Positions 26,908-35,465 of a stretch of DNA of 64,000 nt are shown here, piece after piece. The stretch's first letter is position 1; each line of letters opens with the position of its first letter. The stretch spans positions 2,604,001 to 2,668,000 of the forward strand of contig NZ_CP012266.1 of NCBI RefSeq assembly GCF_001277235.1, in the 5' to 3' direction. A program made the position numbers and the translations under genes. This DNA comes from Cronobacter dublinensis subsp. dublinensis LMG 23823. GTDB lineage: Bacteria > Pseudomonadota > Gammaproteobacteria > Enterobacterales > Enterobacteriaceae. The notes beneath the pieces are model-generated. The model did not search any database. It saw only the letters and a list, made by a program, of their open reading frames with translations, and was not told the DNA's origin.

Positions 26908-29334
26908 TTAGCGCTTGCCCTGTGTGGCGTTCCACAACGGAGTGCCGGGCTTGCGCAGCTGCGAGTTGATGGTATCGAGAATGGCGCCGGTGAGCTGGTT
27001 AGCCACCGCGCCGGCGGCGTTAGTGTTGCCCTGCGCACCACCTGTGCCGCCTGTGAAATTAATAGCCCCGATGCTGACGCTGACGCCCGTGCCGCCCTGC
27101 GTGCCGTTGCCCAGCGCTTTTACGCCCAGCCTGCCGGTGGCGTCGCGGGTCAGCGGCATAATGGCTTCCGGTCCGGCCTCGCCCATCAGCCCAGCACCTT
27201 TGGCAAAGGCAAACATCGTGGGGCTACTAACTATGCTGCTGCTGAATTTACTCAGATCTGCAGATTCATAAACGCCGCCTTTGGCGTTAAGCTGAATGCC
27301 CGCAGCCGCAGAGTTATATGCACCAGAAGGCGTTGAACCAACTGCCGTAGACGCACCGAAGCTGAACAACGAACCGATAGCACTGACGCCGTTTACCAAC
27401 GCCATATTTAATGCAACCTTTTCGATCGTCTTCAGAACGCTTACACCCCAGTCTTTCCAACTGGCTTTATTATCGTTCAGCATATCGACAAGGTTATTTG
27501 TGATGCCGGACAGGGCATTCTGAACACCACTGGCCGCCTGCTGCGAATAATTCGATGCATCATCAACCCAATTAGCCAGCCCGTCCCGCGCACCGCTCAT
27601 CCAGTCGGCGTTCAATTGGTCAATTTGCTGATAATAATTTTGGTAATCCCCGAGGCGTTGTGACAGTGCTTTATCAAGCTCAGCATTATAACGGTCATAA
27701 TCCGCCTCGCTTTTAATGTCTCCGCGCTGATATCTTTGCTGTAAATCGGAGCGCTTTTCATTGAACTCGCGCTCAATATCTAGCTGTTCACGCATCCGCT
27801 CACGAAATTTGTCACCCTGTCCAGCACCGATAATATCAGCGTTAAGAGAGGCTGAGGCGTTAGCATTTTCGCGCTGAAGGTTGGCGACATACTCAGCCAG
27901 TTTTAGATTTTCCTCGTTAGCCTTTTTGACAGCATTTAGGCGGTCAACTTCGGTAGCTAACTGCTCGAGCCGCTGTCGCTGCGTCTCATTTAGTCCTGAA
28001 AGTTTTCCATCAGCAATATCAAACTGAATTTTCTGCTGCTCGGTCACTTCAAAAGATTTTTTGCCGATAGTATCAATCAGCGCTATTTGGCGAAGATAAT
28101 TCTGCTCCGTCGCCTTGAAGGTATTTTCAAGTTTCTTGCCAGAATTGTCGGTTACAGGCTTGCCGTTGACTTCCCCTGAACCAAGTTTAAAGCCAGAACT
28201 TGCTGTGCCCAGCACACCAGCAGCGTTGACAGGTAGGGTTGTCTGAAAATCCTTCATATCGCCGAGCCGTTTACGTAATTCATCGAGCTCTTTTCGACGA
28301 GAGTCTGTATCCATTCCGATCCGGTTTATATCTGCAAGAACACCCTTATCGTTCAGATCCGCCTCAAGGTTCTTTATACGCCGGGATATTTCAACACGGG
28401 ATGCATTGGTCGCAAGCTGCTGCCCACCTTGGAAATTTTCTACCAACCTGCCAAGTTCTGATGCTGCCTTGCCAAGCCAGCCCACAAGAGAAGCAACACC
28501 ACCAACCAGATCTGATAACCCCTGCAAGACTGCCGGATCGGTAAAAGTTTTTTTAAGATCATCAAGACCATTCTGGAGTGGCGATAGGTCAACCTTCGCC
28601 AGACCTGAAGCAATCTCAACCTTCAGGCCATTCGCCTGCGCCTCCATATCCTGAAATATTTGGCTTACTTTCAGTAAGTCATCAATGGATTTCGAATCTG
28701 GTGCAATCCCATAATCTTTAGCGAGCTGAATAAATTGCGTTAATTTCTGGTTGTTATTATCAAAGAGAGGTAATAACTTCGATAAGTCGTTACCTAGACT
28801 TTCAAGAATATTAGTCTTTTCAGCGTTTGTATTTATTTTCCCGAGTGCTTCACCAATAGCTAATAGCTGCTTATCAGGAGTAACTTTTGAGAGTTTTTCC
28901 GCAGAAAGACCTAATGCATTCAGAGCATCGACTGCTTCACCTGATTTATTCAGAACAGCATCGCCAATTTTGTCCCCGATATCTTTGAAAATATCTGCTA
29001 TCTGATCTCCAGAAACGCCGGCCTTTTCTGCGGCGAACCGCCAGGCTATCAATTCCTGAGTTGATAGGCGGAGAGACTTTGCCCAACGATCTATTTCTGT
29101 AATTTGCTCAGATGTAGATTTGAGCAAAGCAATACCTGCAGAGGAAGCGGCAACTGCAGCACCGGTCGCCGCTGCGCCCATAGCAGCAATGGCAGCACCA
29201 GCGGCTTTAACATCCGACTCAACCTGTTTTCGCCATTTTGTTGAAGCGCGTTCGGCTTTGTCCATACCTGAGACAAAACCACCAACCTTGGCGATGAGGT
29301 CGATTGTCAATGTGCCGAGTGATTTGCCAGCCAT
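26908..29334 (-). CDS. Tape measure protein H
   Basis: The 808-aa product sets tail length and is ejected on infection. It has an alanine-rich start (GAAIAAMGAAATGAAVAASS), hydrophobic segments, a long charged coiled-coil middle (about 430-600) and a glycine-rich C-terminal region. Its length is close to lambda gpH (853 aa). The gene is less GC-rich in its first half than its neighbours. Confidence 0.93.
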   Translation of the reverse strand: MAGKSLGTLTIDLIAKVGGFVSGMDKAERASTKWRKQVESDVKAAGAAIAAMGAAATGAAVAASSAGIALLKSTSEQITEIDRWAKSLRLSTQELIAWRFAAEKAGVSGDQIADIFKDIGDKIGDAVLNKSGEAVDALNALGLSAEKLSKVTPDKQLLAIGEALGKINTNAEKTNILESLGNDLSKLLPLFDNNNQKLTQFIQLAKDYGIAPDSKSIDDLLKVSQIFQDMEAQANGLKVEIASGLAKVDLSPLQNGLDDLKKTFTDPAVLQGLSDLVGGVASLVGWLGKAASELGRLVENFQGGQQLATNASRVEISRRIKNLEADLNDKGVLADINRIGMDTDSRRKELDELRKRLGDMKDFQTTLPVNAAGVLGTASSGFKLGSGEVNGKPVTDNSGKKLENTFKATEQNYLRQIALIDTIGKKSFEVTEQQKIQFDIADGKLSGLNETQRQRLEQLATEVDRLNAVKKANEENLKLAEYVANLQRENANASASLNADIIGAGQGDKFRERMREQLDIEREFNEKRSDLQQRYQRGDIKSEADYDRYNAELDKALSQRLGDYQNYYQQIDQLNADWMSGARDGLANWVDDASNYSQQAASGVQNALSGITNNLVDMLNDNKASWKDWGVSVLKTIEKVALNMALVNGVSAIGSLFSFGASTAVGSTPSGAYNSAAAGIQLNAKGGVYESADLSKFSSSIVSSPTMFAFAKGAGLMGEAGPEAIMPLTRDATGRLGVKALGNGTQGGTGVSVSIGAINFTGGTGGAQGNTNAAGAVANQLTGAILDTINSQLRKPGTPLWNATQGKR

Positions 29335-29352
29335 ATAACATCCTAAAATAAA

Positions 29353-29370
29353 AACCCGCCGAAGCGGGTT
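29353..29370 (-). terminator. Intrinsic terminator upstream of H
   Basis: AACCCGC-TTCG-GCGGGTT followed by TTTATTTT on the minus strand. Confidence 0.75.
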
Positions 29371-29431
29371 ATATTAAAATAACATGGTAAATTGCTAATT
29401 TATGCAAATAAAAACCAACATAACAATTAAT

Positions 29432-29608
29432 TCAGCTCATTTTTGCTATAAAAAATATAGTAAATAAAACCCCTATTATAACTAACAATATCATCATGCA
29501 TCCTGAAGGACCTTTCACCCTTAATTTGAAAGGGGCGCCACACTTTGGACAAACATCAGCCTTGCTTGATACTTCCGCGCCACATTCTTTACATTTAATG
29601 AGTGCCAT
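29432..29608 (-). CDS. Zinc-ribbon membrane protein, 58 aa
   Basis: The product begins MALIKCKECGAEVSSKADVC and has two CxxC pairs forming a zinc ribbon, followed by one hydrophobic helix (MMILLVIIGVLFTIFFIA). AGGAGGTGAA gives it one of the strongest ribosome sites here. It is AT-rich and lies between the tail chaperones and tape measure gene, flanked by non-coding AT-rich DNA, which suggests a moron. The function is unknown. Confidence 0.75.
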   Translation of the reverse strand: MALIKCKECGAEVSSKADVCPKCGAPFKLRVKGPSGCMMILLVIIGVLFTIFFIAKMS

Positions 29609-29678
29609 TTCACCTCCTCATTCAGATTTTGAGAGAATAACAGGGAATTGAACAATGGCAAAACATCAACCTGAATTA

Positions 29679-30322
29679 TCAATTCCAGGCATTCATAGCC
29701 TGCTCAAGGGAAATGGGTTGTTCACGAATATGCGGAGCAAAATCACATAGCCTGAAAGCTGGGTCATCTTTGTCACGATTTACGTTAGCCAGCACCGACG
29801 CCACCAGCGCGGCACCCCACTCTGTTCGCATCATCGGGTTCAGGCTTCCGTACTGGTTGCGGTATTTGACCCAGAGCTGAAACTCGCGGAAGCTGAGAGC
29901 TTCTTGCGCTTCGGCGATTGTCCTCCCACCGATGCCGTTGAGGACGAGTTCACACCAGATTTCGTCTTCTCCGGTAAGCTCGTCTTTCCCAGGTCGTTAA
30001 CTTCCTGGATTGCCAGCAGTAGCGCGATTGTGAGCTGCCCGTCCAGCGCGCCCCGCTCGGGATCTGCTTCACCCGTGATATCGGCGGGGGTGAATACCGG
30101 CTTTCCTTCTTCGTCACAGATGGAAGCGGCAATTCGGCCAGCAACCCCGTCAATATGCCCCTGCGCCGCCATTACATCTGTCATGGCAGTGTAATAGCCC
30201 ATCGGCCGAATATAGACTGTTGCGGTAAGCTCCTGGCCGCCCTGTTTCCAGGTAATTTCTTTTTCAACCGGGCGCCCGGTAAACGCGCCAGCTTGTTTTA
30301 GTGAGTCGAGGGTAAGTTTCAT
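29679..30322 (-). CDS. Tail assembly chaperone GT, made by -1 frameshift
   Basis: The frame of G changes at the slippery heptamer GGGAAAG (29984-29990, minus strand), the same heptamer lambda uses. Reading in the -1 frame continues as DELTGEDEIWCELVLNGIGG, then a conserved FREFQLWVKYRNQYGSLN stretch, and stops at TGA in 29679-29681. The GT protein would recruit the tail tube to the tape measure, as in lambda. Confidence 0.85.
29840..30322 (-). CDS. Tail assembly chaperone G
   Basis: The unshifted product has 160 aa from ATG 30322 (MKLTLDSLKQAGAF), preceded by GGGAAC. Its C-terminal tail after the slip site is low-complexity serine-rich, as expected for a frame not under domain constraint. 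G coats the tape measure during tail assembly. Confidence 0.88.
   Translation of the reverse strand: MKLTLDSLKQAGAFTGRPVEKEITWKQGGQELTATVYIRPMGYYTAMTDVMAAQGHIDGVAGRIAASICDEEGKPVFTPADITGEADPERGALDGQLTIALLLAIQEVNDLGKTSLPEKTKSGVNSSSTASVGGQSPKRKKLSASASFSSGSNTATSTEA
29984..29990 (-). promoter_or_regulatory. Ribosomal slippery site GGGAAAG
   Basis: GGGAAAG is placed so that a -1 slip joins G to the T frame; the same sequence works in lambda G/GT. Confidence 0.85.
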
Positions 30323-30370
30323 AGCTGTTCCCAATATTAGTGAAATATTACGGGGCCGCAGCCCCGCAAA

Positions 30371-30874
30371 TTAACTGCCTGCCTGCGCTTTTGGGATCCA
30401 GACGGCAGAGCCGGAACGCTGGATGGAGGCTGAAGTGGAAACGACGGTGTTAGCTGCGAAGTCGAAAGGGAAATCGGCTACGTACCCCTTAAATACGAAC
30501 CAGGTACGGTCATCCGGCAGTGCCAGACCGTCTACCGTTCCCGTTGCACCAGAGGCGGCCGCCGTTGGTACTGAGTCACCGTCAGACCAACCAATGGCGA
30601 AAGTCAGCGCCTGATCTTCTTCATCGTCAGAAATTGACAGGTTATAAAGCATGATGTGACTGGCGTTTTTGGGGTCAGCGTTTAGTGTCGCCGTTGCCTG
30701 GCCGGGCGTGCGTAAGCCGCGTTTGTAGGTGCGGTCAAACTTTTCAGAAAGACAGGTATCCTCGATCTGGTCGGCAGGGTTACTCCCCGGGGTAAAACTG
30801 GTGATGCATTCAATTTCGCTCACCGCGCCTTTAGCCAGCACGAAGAGCTGAGTGCCTTGTGTCAATACAGACAT
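30371..30874 (-). CDS. Major tail tube protein V
   Basis: The 167-aa product is a tail tube protein of the lambda gpV type (TPGSNPADQIEDTCLSEKFD). It lacks the extra C-terminal Ig domain of lambda gpV, which accounts for the shorter length. It is encoded between the tail terminator and chaperone genes. Confidence 0.88.
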   Translation of the reverse strand: MSVLTQGTQLFVLAKGAVSEIECITSFTPGSNPADQIEDTCLSEKFDRTYKRGLRTPGQATATLNADPKNASHIMLYNLSISDDEEDQALTFAIGWSDGDSVPTAAASGATGTVDGLALPDDRTWFVFKGYVADFPFDFAANTVVSTSASIQRSGSAVWIPKAQAGS

Positions 30875-30896
30875 GGGAATCTCCGGATATAAAAAA

Positions 30897-30913
30897 ACCG
30901 GCTCAGGGCCGGT
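30897..30913 (-). terminator. Intrinsic terminator before the major tail gene
   Basis: ACCGGC and GCCGGT pair, followed by TTTTTTTA on the minus strand. Confidence 0.7.
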
Positions 30914-30922
30914 GCTTGTGGG

Positions 30923-31288
30923 TTATCGCCTGACTATCCAGTCAACATCGAAGGAGTAGCGGTAGCGCCTAGTTTCAGGGTCTTTTTCCTGTCCTCCCAG
31001 GCGCGTTATGTAAGCATGTGGCTCAATGGCGTCCCGCAGCGCGGCGGCCACGGCGATCACCTCATCCACCGTGTCGGCGTAGGCATCTACCTGCAGGGTG
31101 AACGAGTCGACATCGGGCCTTTGCTTGAGGTAATTCTCCGGCGAGCCGCTGACGTTCTGCCAGACAACGTAGGGGTAAACAACAGCATCATCCTGGCGGC
31201 CGAAGGGATAGAGGCGCACCGGGTCGGTTCCCAGTAACGCCGTTACCGTCGGGCTGGCAGCGCAGACGGAAAAGATGGGCGCGATCAT
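30923..31288 (-). CDS. Tail completion/terminator protein (DUF3168-like)
   Basis: The 121-aa product (SVCAASPTVTALLG, PYVVWQNVSG) has the DUF3168 pattern of siphophage tail terminator proteins, the functional counterpart of lambda gpU. It overlaps the HK97 gp10-like gene by 4 bp. Confidence 0.82.
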   Translation of the reverse strand: MIAPIFSVCAASPTVTALLGTDPVRLYPFGRQDDAVVYPYVVWQNVSGSPENYLKQRPDVDSFTLQVDAYADTVDEVIAVAAALRDAIEPHAYITRLGGQEKDPETRRYRYSFDVDWIVRR

Positions 31289-31770
31289 GTTGGCACTCCT
31301 TTCTTTTGCGCGCGCTTAATGGCCCGGTCTATAGACTTTTCGTATTCGGTGGCGAACACGTTAACCACTTCGCCAACGCTGCTTTCCGCCGCCGGGCGCA
31401 TGAAAGGCTGAGCGCGCATTTTCTCGGTACCGAACTCAACCAGGCGCCAGTGTGGGGTCGGCGCGTTCTCGCTGAAGTCAGGATGATTTTTCAGTACGGC
31501 GCCGTGCAGCACCCCAATGCGAAAGCCCAGATTGCCGGTTGTTTTGAAAAGCCTGCCGTTCCAGCGCATCGCCACGTTCGCGGCGATGCTACGCCCGGTT
31601 TCAGGGTCGTCAATGCGGCTGGCGTTCTCTTTTGCCTTATCGACAATCACGTTGCCGGCGCGACGGAGCGCCGCCCGCCCGCCGCGCCGCCGCAGGTCAT
31701 CATTTATACTGTCCAGCTTCCCCAGCAGCGAATCGATCCCGATTATGCTGAAATCAATGCCATCAGCCAT
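31285..31770 (-). CDS. HK97 gp10-like tail-head joining protein
   Basis: The 161-aa product (RAALRRAGNVIVDKAKENA, HWRLVEFGTEKM, PFMRPA) shows the HK97-gp10 family signature. It is likely the lambda gpZ-type protein that finishes the tail end for joining to the head. It overlaps both neighbours. Confidence 0.85.
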   Translation of the reverse strand: MADGIDFSIIGIDSLLGKLDSINDDLRRRGGRAALRRAGNVIVDKAKENASRIDDPETGRSIAANVAMRWNGRLFKTTGNLGFRIGVLHGAVLKNHPDFSENAPTPHWRLVEFGTEKMRAQPFMRPAAESSVGEVVNVFATEYEKSIDRAIKRAQKKGVPT

Positions 31771-32101
31771 CGTTAACCCCCCGGGAGCATGGCAGCGTCA
31801 GATATTCTCGCCCGGTTTTATCGTCTTCCAGCACGCCCTGAATGTCATAAATGCGTCCACGGTAAAGAATGCGGTGCTTATCCGTGACGTCATCACGCCA
31901 GCGGATGGTGATCCGCGTCGTTACCTCGTTCTGACCTGCTTTCGCAGCCACAAAATCCCGCGCGGAGAGGTCTGTAACGTTAGCCCATACTTGAACCACA
32001 TCCACCCAGCCACTTTCGATCGCGCCGGAGGTTGGGTTTTGTGTTTTTACAGGCTTTTGTAGCAATATACGTTTGTTCAGCTTTCCGGCCTGCATGCTCA
32101 C
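31763..32101 (-). CDS. Head-tail adaptor (stopper) protein
   Basis: The 112-aa product (AGKLNKRILLQKPV, WRDDVTDKHRILYRGRIYDI) is a phage head-tail adaptor of the SPP1 gp16 / HK97 gp7 type. It forms the ring below the connector. Confidence 0.85.
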   Translation of the reverse strand: MSMQAGKLNKRILLQKPVKTQNPTSGAIESGWVDVVQVWANVTDLSARDFVAAKAGQNEVTTRITIRWRDDVTDKHRILYRGRIYDIQGVLEDDKTGREYLTLPCSRGVNDG

Positions 32102-32304
32102 CCCCGGAGTTTGCCGCTTAGGTAGGTCGGTACAGGGAAATCAAGCGTTGTCGTTTCGATGTCCTCAGCCAGTGACTGATAAAGCAACGCTACCAGCGCT
32201 TCATTTGAGTCCACCAGGCGATTCAGTGCGACGGTCTGCTCCTGCATCGCCTTCGTCTGCTCGGACATTGCTGCTATCAGCAGGCTTACCTGTTGTTCGT
32301 TCAT
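32098..32304 (-). CDS. Hypothetical small phage protein
   Basis: The 68-aa product is a predicted helix pair (MSEQTKAMQEQTVALNRLVD) with a C-terminal LDFPVPTYLSGKLRG. It overlaps the adaptor gene by 4 bp and belongs to the late operon. The function is unknown. Confidence 0.65.
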   Translation of the reverse strand: MNEQQVSLLIAAMSEQTKAMQEQTVALNRLVDSNEALVALLYQSLAEDIETTTLDFPVPTYLSGKLRG

Positions 32305-32374
32305 AGGCTATTTTCATCCAGTTTTTCAGCCATTCTCTCCTGCGTTCACATCCGGCACACGGCATAACTCCCCC

Positions 32375-32701
32375 TTAAATAATGGTTGGCCGACGGAGAT
32401 CGTAGATAAGCATCGTGACGGAGAGCGGCAACTCACCTTGCTGAAGCTTTTCTTCCTCTTCACCACCCCGATTGCGATCCAGCCAGCCCAGTAGCATAAG
32501 CAGCGCCGTCTGCGTGCGTCGTAACGGTTCACCTTCGATAAGCGCGCCATCACTGTTGACAATAAGGTCACGGCTTCCCTGGACATAAGCGAGAATAGCG
32601 GCGCTGCCGGCCTGAATTTTCAGGGTCAGATCAGCATCTCCGGCATCATCATCTATGCGCAGGTGCTCTTTTGCCTGCAGGAGAGTAACCAGCTCAATCA
32701 C
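32375..32701 (-). CDS. gp6-like head-tail connector protein
   Basis: The 108-aa product begins MIELVTLLQAKEHLRID, the start typical of the HK97 gp6-like connector family (Phage_connect_1). It forms the ring below the portal. It overlaps the repeat-containing gene by 4 bp. Confidence 0.88.
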   Translation of the reverse strand: MIELVTLLQAKEHLRIDDDAGDADLTLKIQAGSAAILAYVQGSRDLIVNSDGALIEGEPLRRTQTALLMLLGWLDRNRGGEEEEKLQQGELPLSVTMLIYDLRRPTII

Positions 32702-33915
32702 GTTTTATCCCTCCCGTCGCGCCCGCGCTTGGTCGCAAGCGTCCAGCCTTTCGATCCCGTTTCGCCTGGCTTGTCCTGCGTCTGCTCGTCGCAGTGCCAG
32801 AGCGAGCCGCCCCACGTTACCGTGTCGCCTGGCAGGTAGTCCTGGCCGGATTTGAACACGCCTTTATAAATCATGACCGGAACGTCAAACGATTTGGTTT
32901 CACTGCTACCGCTGGAACGGTTAACCGTTAGGGTGAAACGCCGTTGCCCGGAACGCTCAACCTCCACGCCCGCCACACCGTCAACCACACATTCCCATCC
33001 GCGCATGCCGTGCGTTTTCTCATAAGCACGCCACAAACCGCCGTTATGGGTTGCATAAGAGCCGCGAGGGTAGTTTTTCTCTTCATCAATGAATGGCAGA
33101 ATTTCCAGCGCCAGCGCATCGCGGCCATCTTCACCATCCCTGCCCGGTTCAGCTGTCGGCAATGCGGCCACGGCTTCGCTAACCAGCGTTTTCACATCCG
33201 GAAGAACAGGCATTGACGATGCGACGAGTTGCTCCAGCATCGGTTGCACGTCTTCGGGCGTAAGGCTTTTGCCGTCCTGCGGTACCGGAATGCCAGCGAA
33301 CGCACTATTCACGGCCTCTTCCACCGCCTGCTTCAGTGCCACCGGATCGTAATCCTTACCGTCTTTCGGCGTTGGTAAGCCGCCAAATGCCTTGTCCACC
33401 ATCTCCTGCAGCATCGGCTGTACGTCTTCGGGCGTAAGGCTTTTGCCGTCCTGCGGTACCGGAATGCCAGCGACAGCACTGCTTACGGCCTCTTCCACTG
33501 CCTGCTTCAGTACCGCCGGATCGTAATCCTTACCGTCTTTCGGTGTTGGTAAGCCGCCGAATGCCTTGTCCACCATCTCCTGCAGCATCGGCTGTACGTC
33601 TTCGGGCGTCAGGCTTTTGCCGTCCTGCGGAGCCGGAATTGCGGCAACCGCATCAGTGACCATGGAGGCGATATCAGGCAGTTGAAGAACCTCAGGCGCG
33701 GGCAGCGCTGCCACAGCCTCTTCCACCATGGCGGCAAAGTCGGGTGCCGGGACGCTTTTTATTTCTTCCAGTTGCCTGGAAAGCAGGCTCAGCTTTCCAT
33801 CGTATTCCTGACGCTGCAGATCAAGGCTTTTACGAAACCCTTCACGCATTTCAGCGAGAGCATGACCGAACTCTTCACCAAGCACTTTTATCAGCGTTAA
33901 TTCGCGTTCATTCAT
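32698..33915 (-). CDS. Repeat-containing virion protein with C-terminal carbohydrate-binding-like domain
   Basis: The 405-aa product has an N-terminal coiled coil (about 1-50), then tandem repeats of 58 residues built on 'DGKSLTPEDVQPML' and 'DGKDYDP', and a C-terminal domain (about 340-405) with YKGVFKSGQDYLPGDTV and LWHCDEQTQ resembling carbohydrate-binding modules of the CBM5/12 type. Similar proteins lie between portal and connector genes in phages. Role inferred: a decoration or surface-binding structural protein. Confidence 0.65.
   Translation of the reverse strand: MNERELTLIKVLGEEFGHALAEMREGFRKSLDLQRQEYDGKLSLLSRQLEEIKSVPAPDFAAMVEEAVAALPAPEVLQLPDIASMVTDAVAAIPAPQDGKSLTPEDVQPMLQEMVDKAFGGLPTPKDGKDYDPAVLKQAVEEAVSSAVAGIPVPQDGKSLTPEDVQPMLQEMVDKAFGGLPTPKDGKDYDPVALKQAVEEAVNSAFAGIPVPQDGKSLTPEDVQPMLEQLVASSMPVLPDVKTLVSEAVAALPTAEPGRDGEDGRDALALEILPFIDEEKNYPRGSYATHNGGLWRAYEKTHGMRGWECVVDGVAGVEVERSGQRRFTLTVNRSSGSSETKSFDVPVMIYKGVFKSGQDYLPGDTVTWGGSLWHCDEQTQDKPGETGSKGWTLATKRGRDGRDKT
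33270..33640. repeat. 174-bp tandem coding repeat
   Basis: The block beginning GCCGTCCTGCGG recurs at 33271, 33445 and 33619, exactly 174 bp apart, and encodes the 58-residue repeat of the virion protein. The first two units are almost identical. Confidence 0.9.
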
Positions 33916-35261
33916 TTGGTAAGCAATCCTCTGAGCATGGCTTTGGCCGCTGATTGCTCAGCGGCAGATAAAGCCTTTCCTTCCTCACTGGCGGGTTGCG
34001 ATGGTGCAGAAGAACTACTTTTGCCGAATGGATCATCCGAGGCATCGCGGCGGGCCAGCGCGCCAAGGCTGAAGTTCTGCTGCTGAAGGTAAAGCTCATC
34101 ACCACCAGTAACGGGCGGCAGGTTTTCACTGCGTCGCGCCTCATTAGGCGTCAGGATGGTATTTTTAACGCCTTCGCCCAGCGTTTTTATGCGGCGTTCG
34201 CTGTCCATACGCAGCAGCGCACTCACATCGAACTCGGTACCGGTATCACCTTCCAGCTCAAACGCTTCATCCAGCAACAGTTCAATCGACTCGATAAGCG
34301 TCTGCAGGCACTGCGAGTAATACTGCTGCTCCAGCGCCTCGATATTGTCGTAGGAGGGAAGCTCGCCTATTCCGGCTTTGTAAGCCGGGACATGGAAAAC
34401 CGAACAGCTGATTTTCGCGGTCATCTGAAGCTGTTCAACCATCTGAGCATCAGCTGCCGTCATAGCCGTTGGGTTGTATTTGGCGCCATTACTCAGGAGG
34501 GCTGTTTTCCCTGCGTTTTCACCCGTATATCCCGTATCCCAGTTGTTTTTCAGGATGCGGGCATTTTCCTCGCTGATACTACCCGGCACTTCAATAACCC
34601 CGCTGGGCTTGCCGCCGTTGCGGAAGAAGAAGGCCGCATTTTCCTGAATATGGTGCCCCTGCATCGCTGCCAGGCCAGCAGCATAAATTGGTGAAAGACC
34701 GATAAGCGGATGAAAGAGGCAGTTAAACCGGTCGTGGATAATCTCTCGTGCCGGGACTGTCACCCCGGATTCAATACCGGCCATATTATCCGGGTTAATC
34801 TGGTAAAAAACGGAACCGTCATCTGCCACCAGCGGAGTGACCTTGTTCCAGTCCAGAATGCGCAGCTCCGTGATTTCCCCGCGGGTATTACGGATCTTCA
34901 GGACAACTGTATTCCCGTAGCAAAGCTTGGAGTTAAGCCAGCATTCGAAAAACTGCATCCGGTTTTGGAACGCATTCGGGCGCCTGTAAATTGCGGCAAC
35001 CTTGCCATTATTGTTTTCTTTCCAGATGCCGTTTGAATCGCGGCGCATCAGCCGCACAGGCATCTTTGCAATATCACTCGCAATCAGCGATATGCAGGAA
35101 AACACGGCGTGGAAGGAAAGGACGGTTTTCTCGTTTATTTCCAGGTTACGCTGCCATGCGCCGGCAAAGGGCTCACGGACAAAACTTAGCAGTGAGGTCC
35201 AGAGGCCACGGCCTGCGGGTTGCTGCAGCGCCTTTTCTTTTCTCCGGAAAGGATTCCACAT
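33912..35261 (-). CDS. Portal protein, HK97 family
   Basis: The 449-aa product matches the HK97 gp3-type portal family (MWNPFRRKEKALQ at the start, PVRLMRRDSNG, KAGIGELPSYDNIE). The dodecameric portal is the DNA channel at the capsid vertex. It starts one base inside the stop codon of the upstream small gene and overlaps the following gene by 4 bp. Confidence 0.93.
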   Translation of the reverse strand: MWNPFRRKEKALQQPAGRGLWTSLLSFVREPFAGAWQRNLEINEKTVLSFHAVFSCISLIASDIAKMPVRLMRRDSNGIWKENNNGKVAAIYRRPNAFQNRMQFFECWLNSKLCYGNTVVLKIRNTRGEITELRILDWNKVTPLVADDGSVFYQINPDNMAGIESGVTVPAREIIHDRFNCLFHPLIGLSPIYAAGLAAMQGHHIQENAAFFFRNGGKPSGVIEVPGSISEENARILKNNWDTGYTGENAGKTALLSNGAKYNPTAMTAADAQMVEQLQMTAKISCSVFHVPAYKAGIGELPSYDNIEALEQQYYSQCLQTLIESIELLLDEAFELEGDTGTEFDVSALLRMDSERRIKTLGEGVKNTILTPNEARRSENLPPVTGGDELYLQQQNFSLGALARRDASDDPFGKSSSSAPSQPASEEGKALSAAEQSAAKAMLRGLLTK

Positions 35262-35428
35262 CAGCCATTCCCCGCATTATTTTTCTTTTTCCCGCCACCA
35301 GCACGCTTTGCGCCGGTGTACTCAGCCTTGCCCAGCAGCACCAGCACCCTCGCGCACTGGTCATCCACGGTTTTTTCATCGCCGGGCTTAGAGTCATGAG
35401 TGCGCTGGAGATATCGGATTTTTGCCAT
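35261..35428 (-). CDS. Small basic phage protein, 55 aa
   Basis: The product reads MAKIRYLQRTHDSKPGDEKT and ends in a lysine/asparagine-rich tail (GGGKKKNNAGNG). Its TGA overlaps the portal ATG (TGATG), giving translational coupling. Genes of this size occur between capsid and portal in HK97-like phages; the function is unknown. Confidence 0.65.
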   Translation of the reverse strand: MAKIRYLQRTHDSKPGDEKTVDDQCARVLVLLGKAEYTGAKRAGGGKKKNNAGNG

Positions 35429-35465
35429 GCAAAATGGCGGGGGTTCCCCCGCCCTCCTGTCCTGG

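Noticed and set aside
33270..33640. CRISPR-like periodic repeats
   Set aside because: The 174-bp units are in-frame coding repeats of one protein; no short repeat-spacer pattern is present anywhere in the window.
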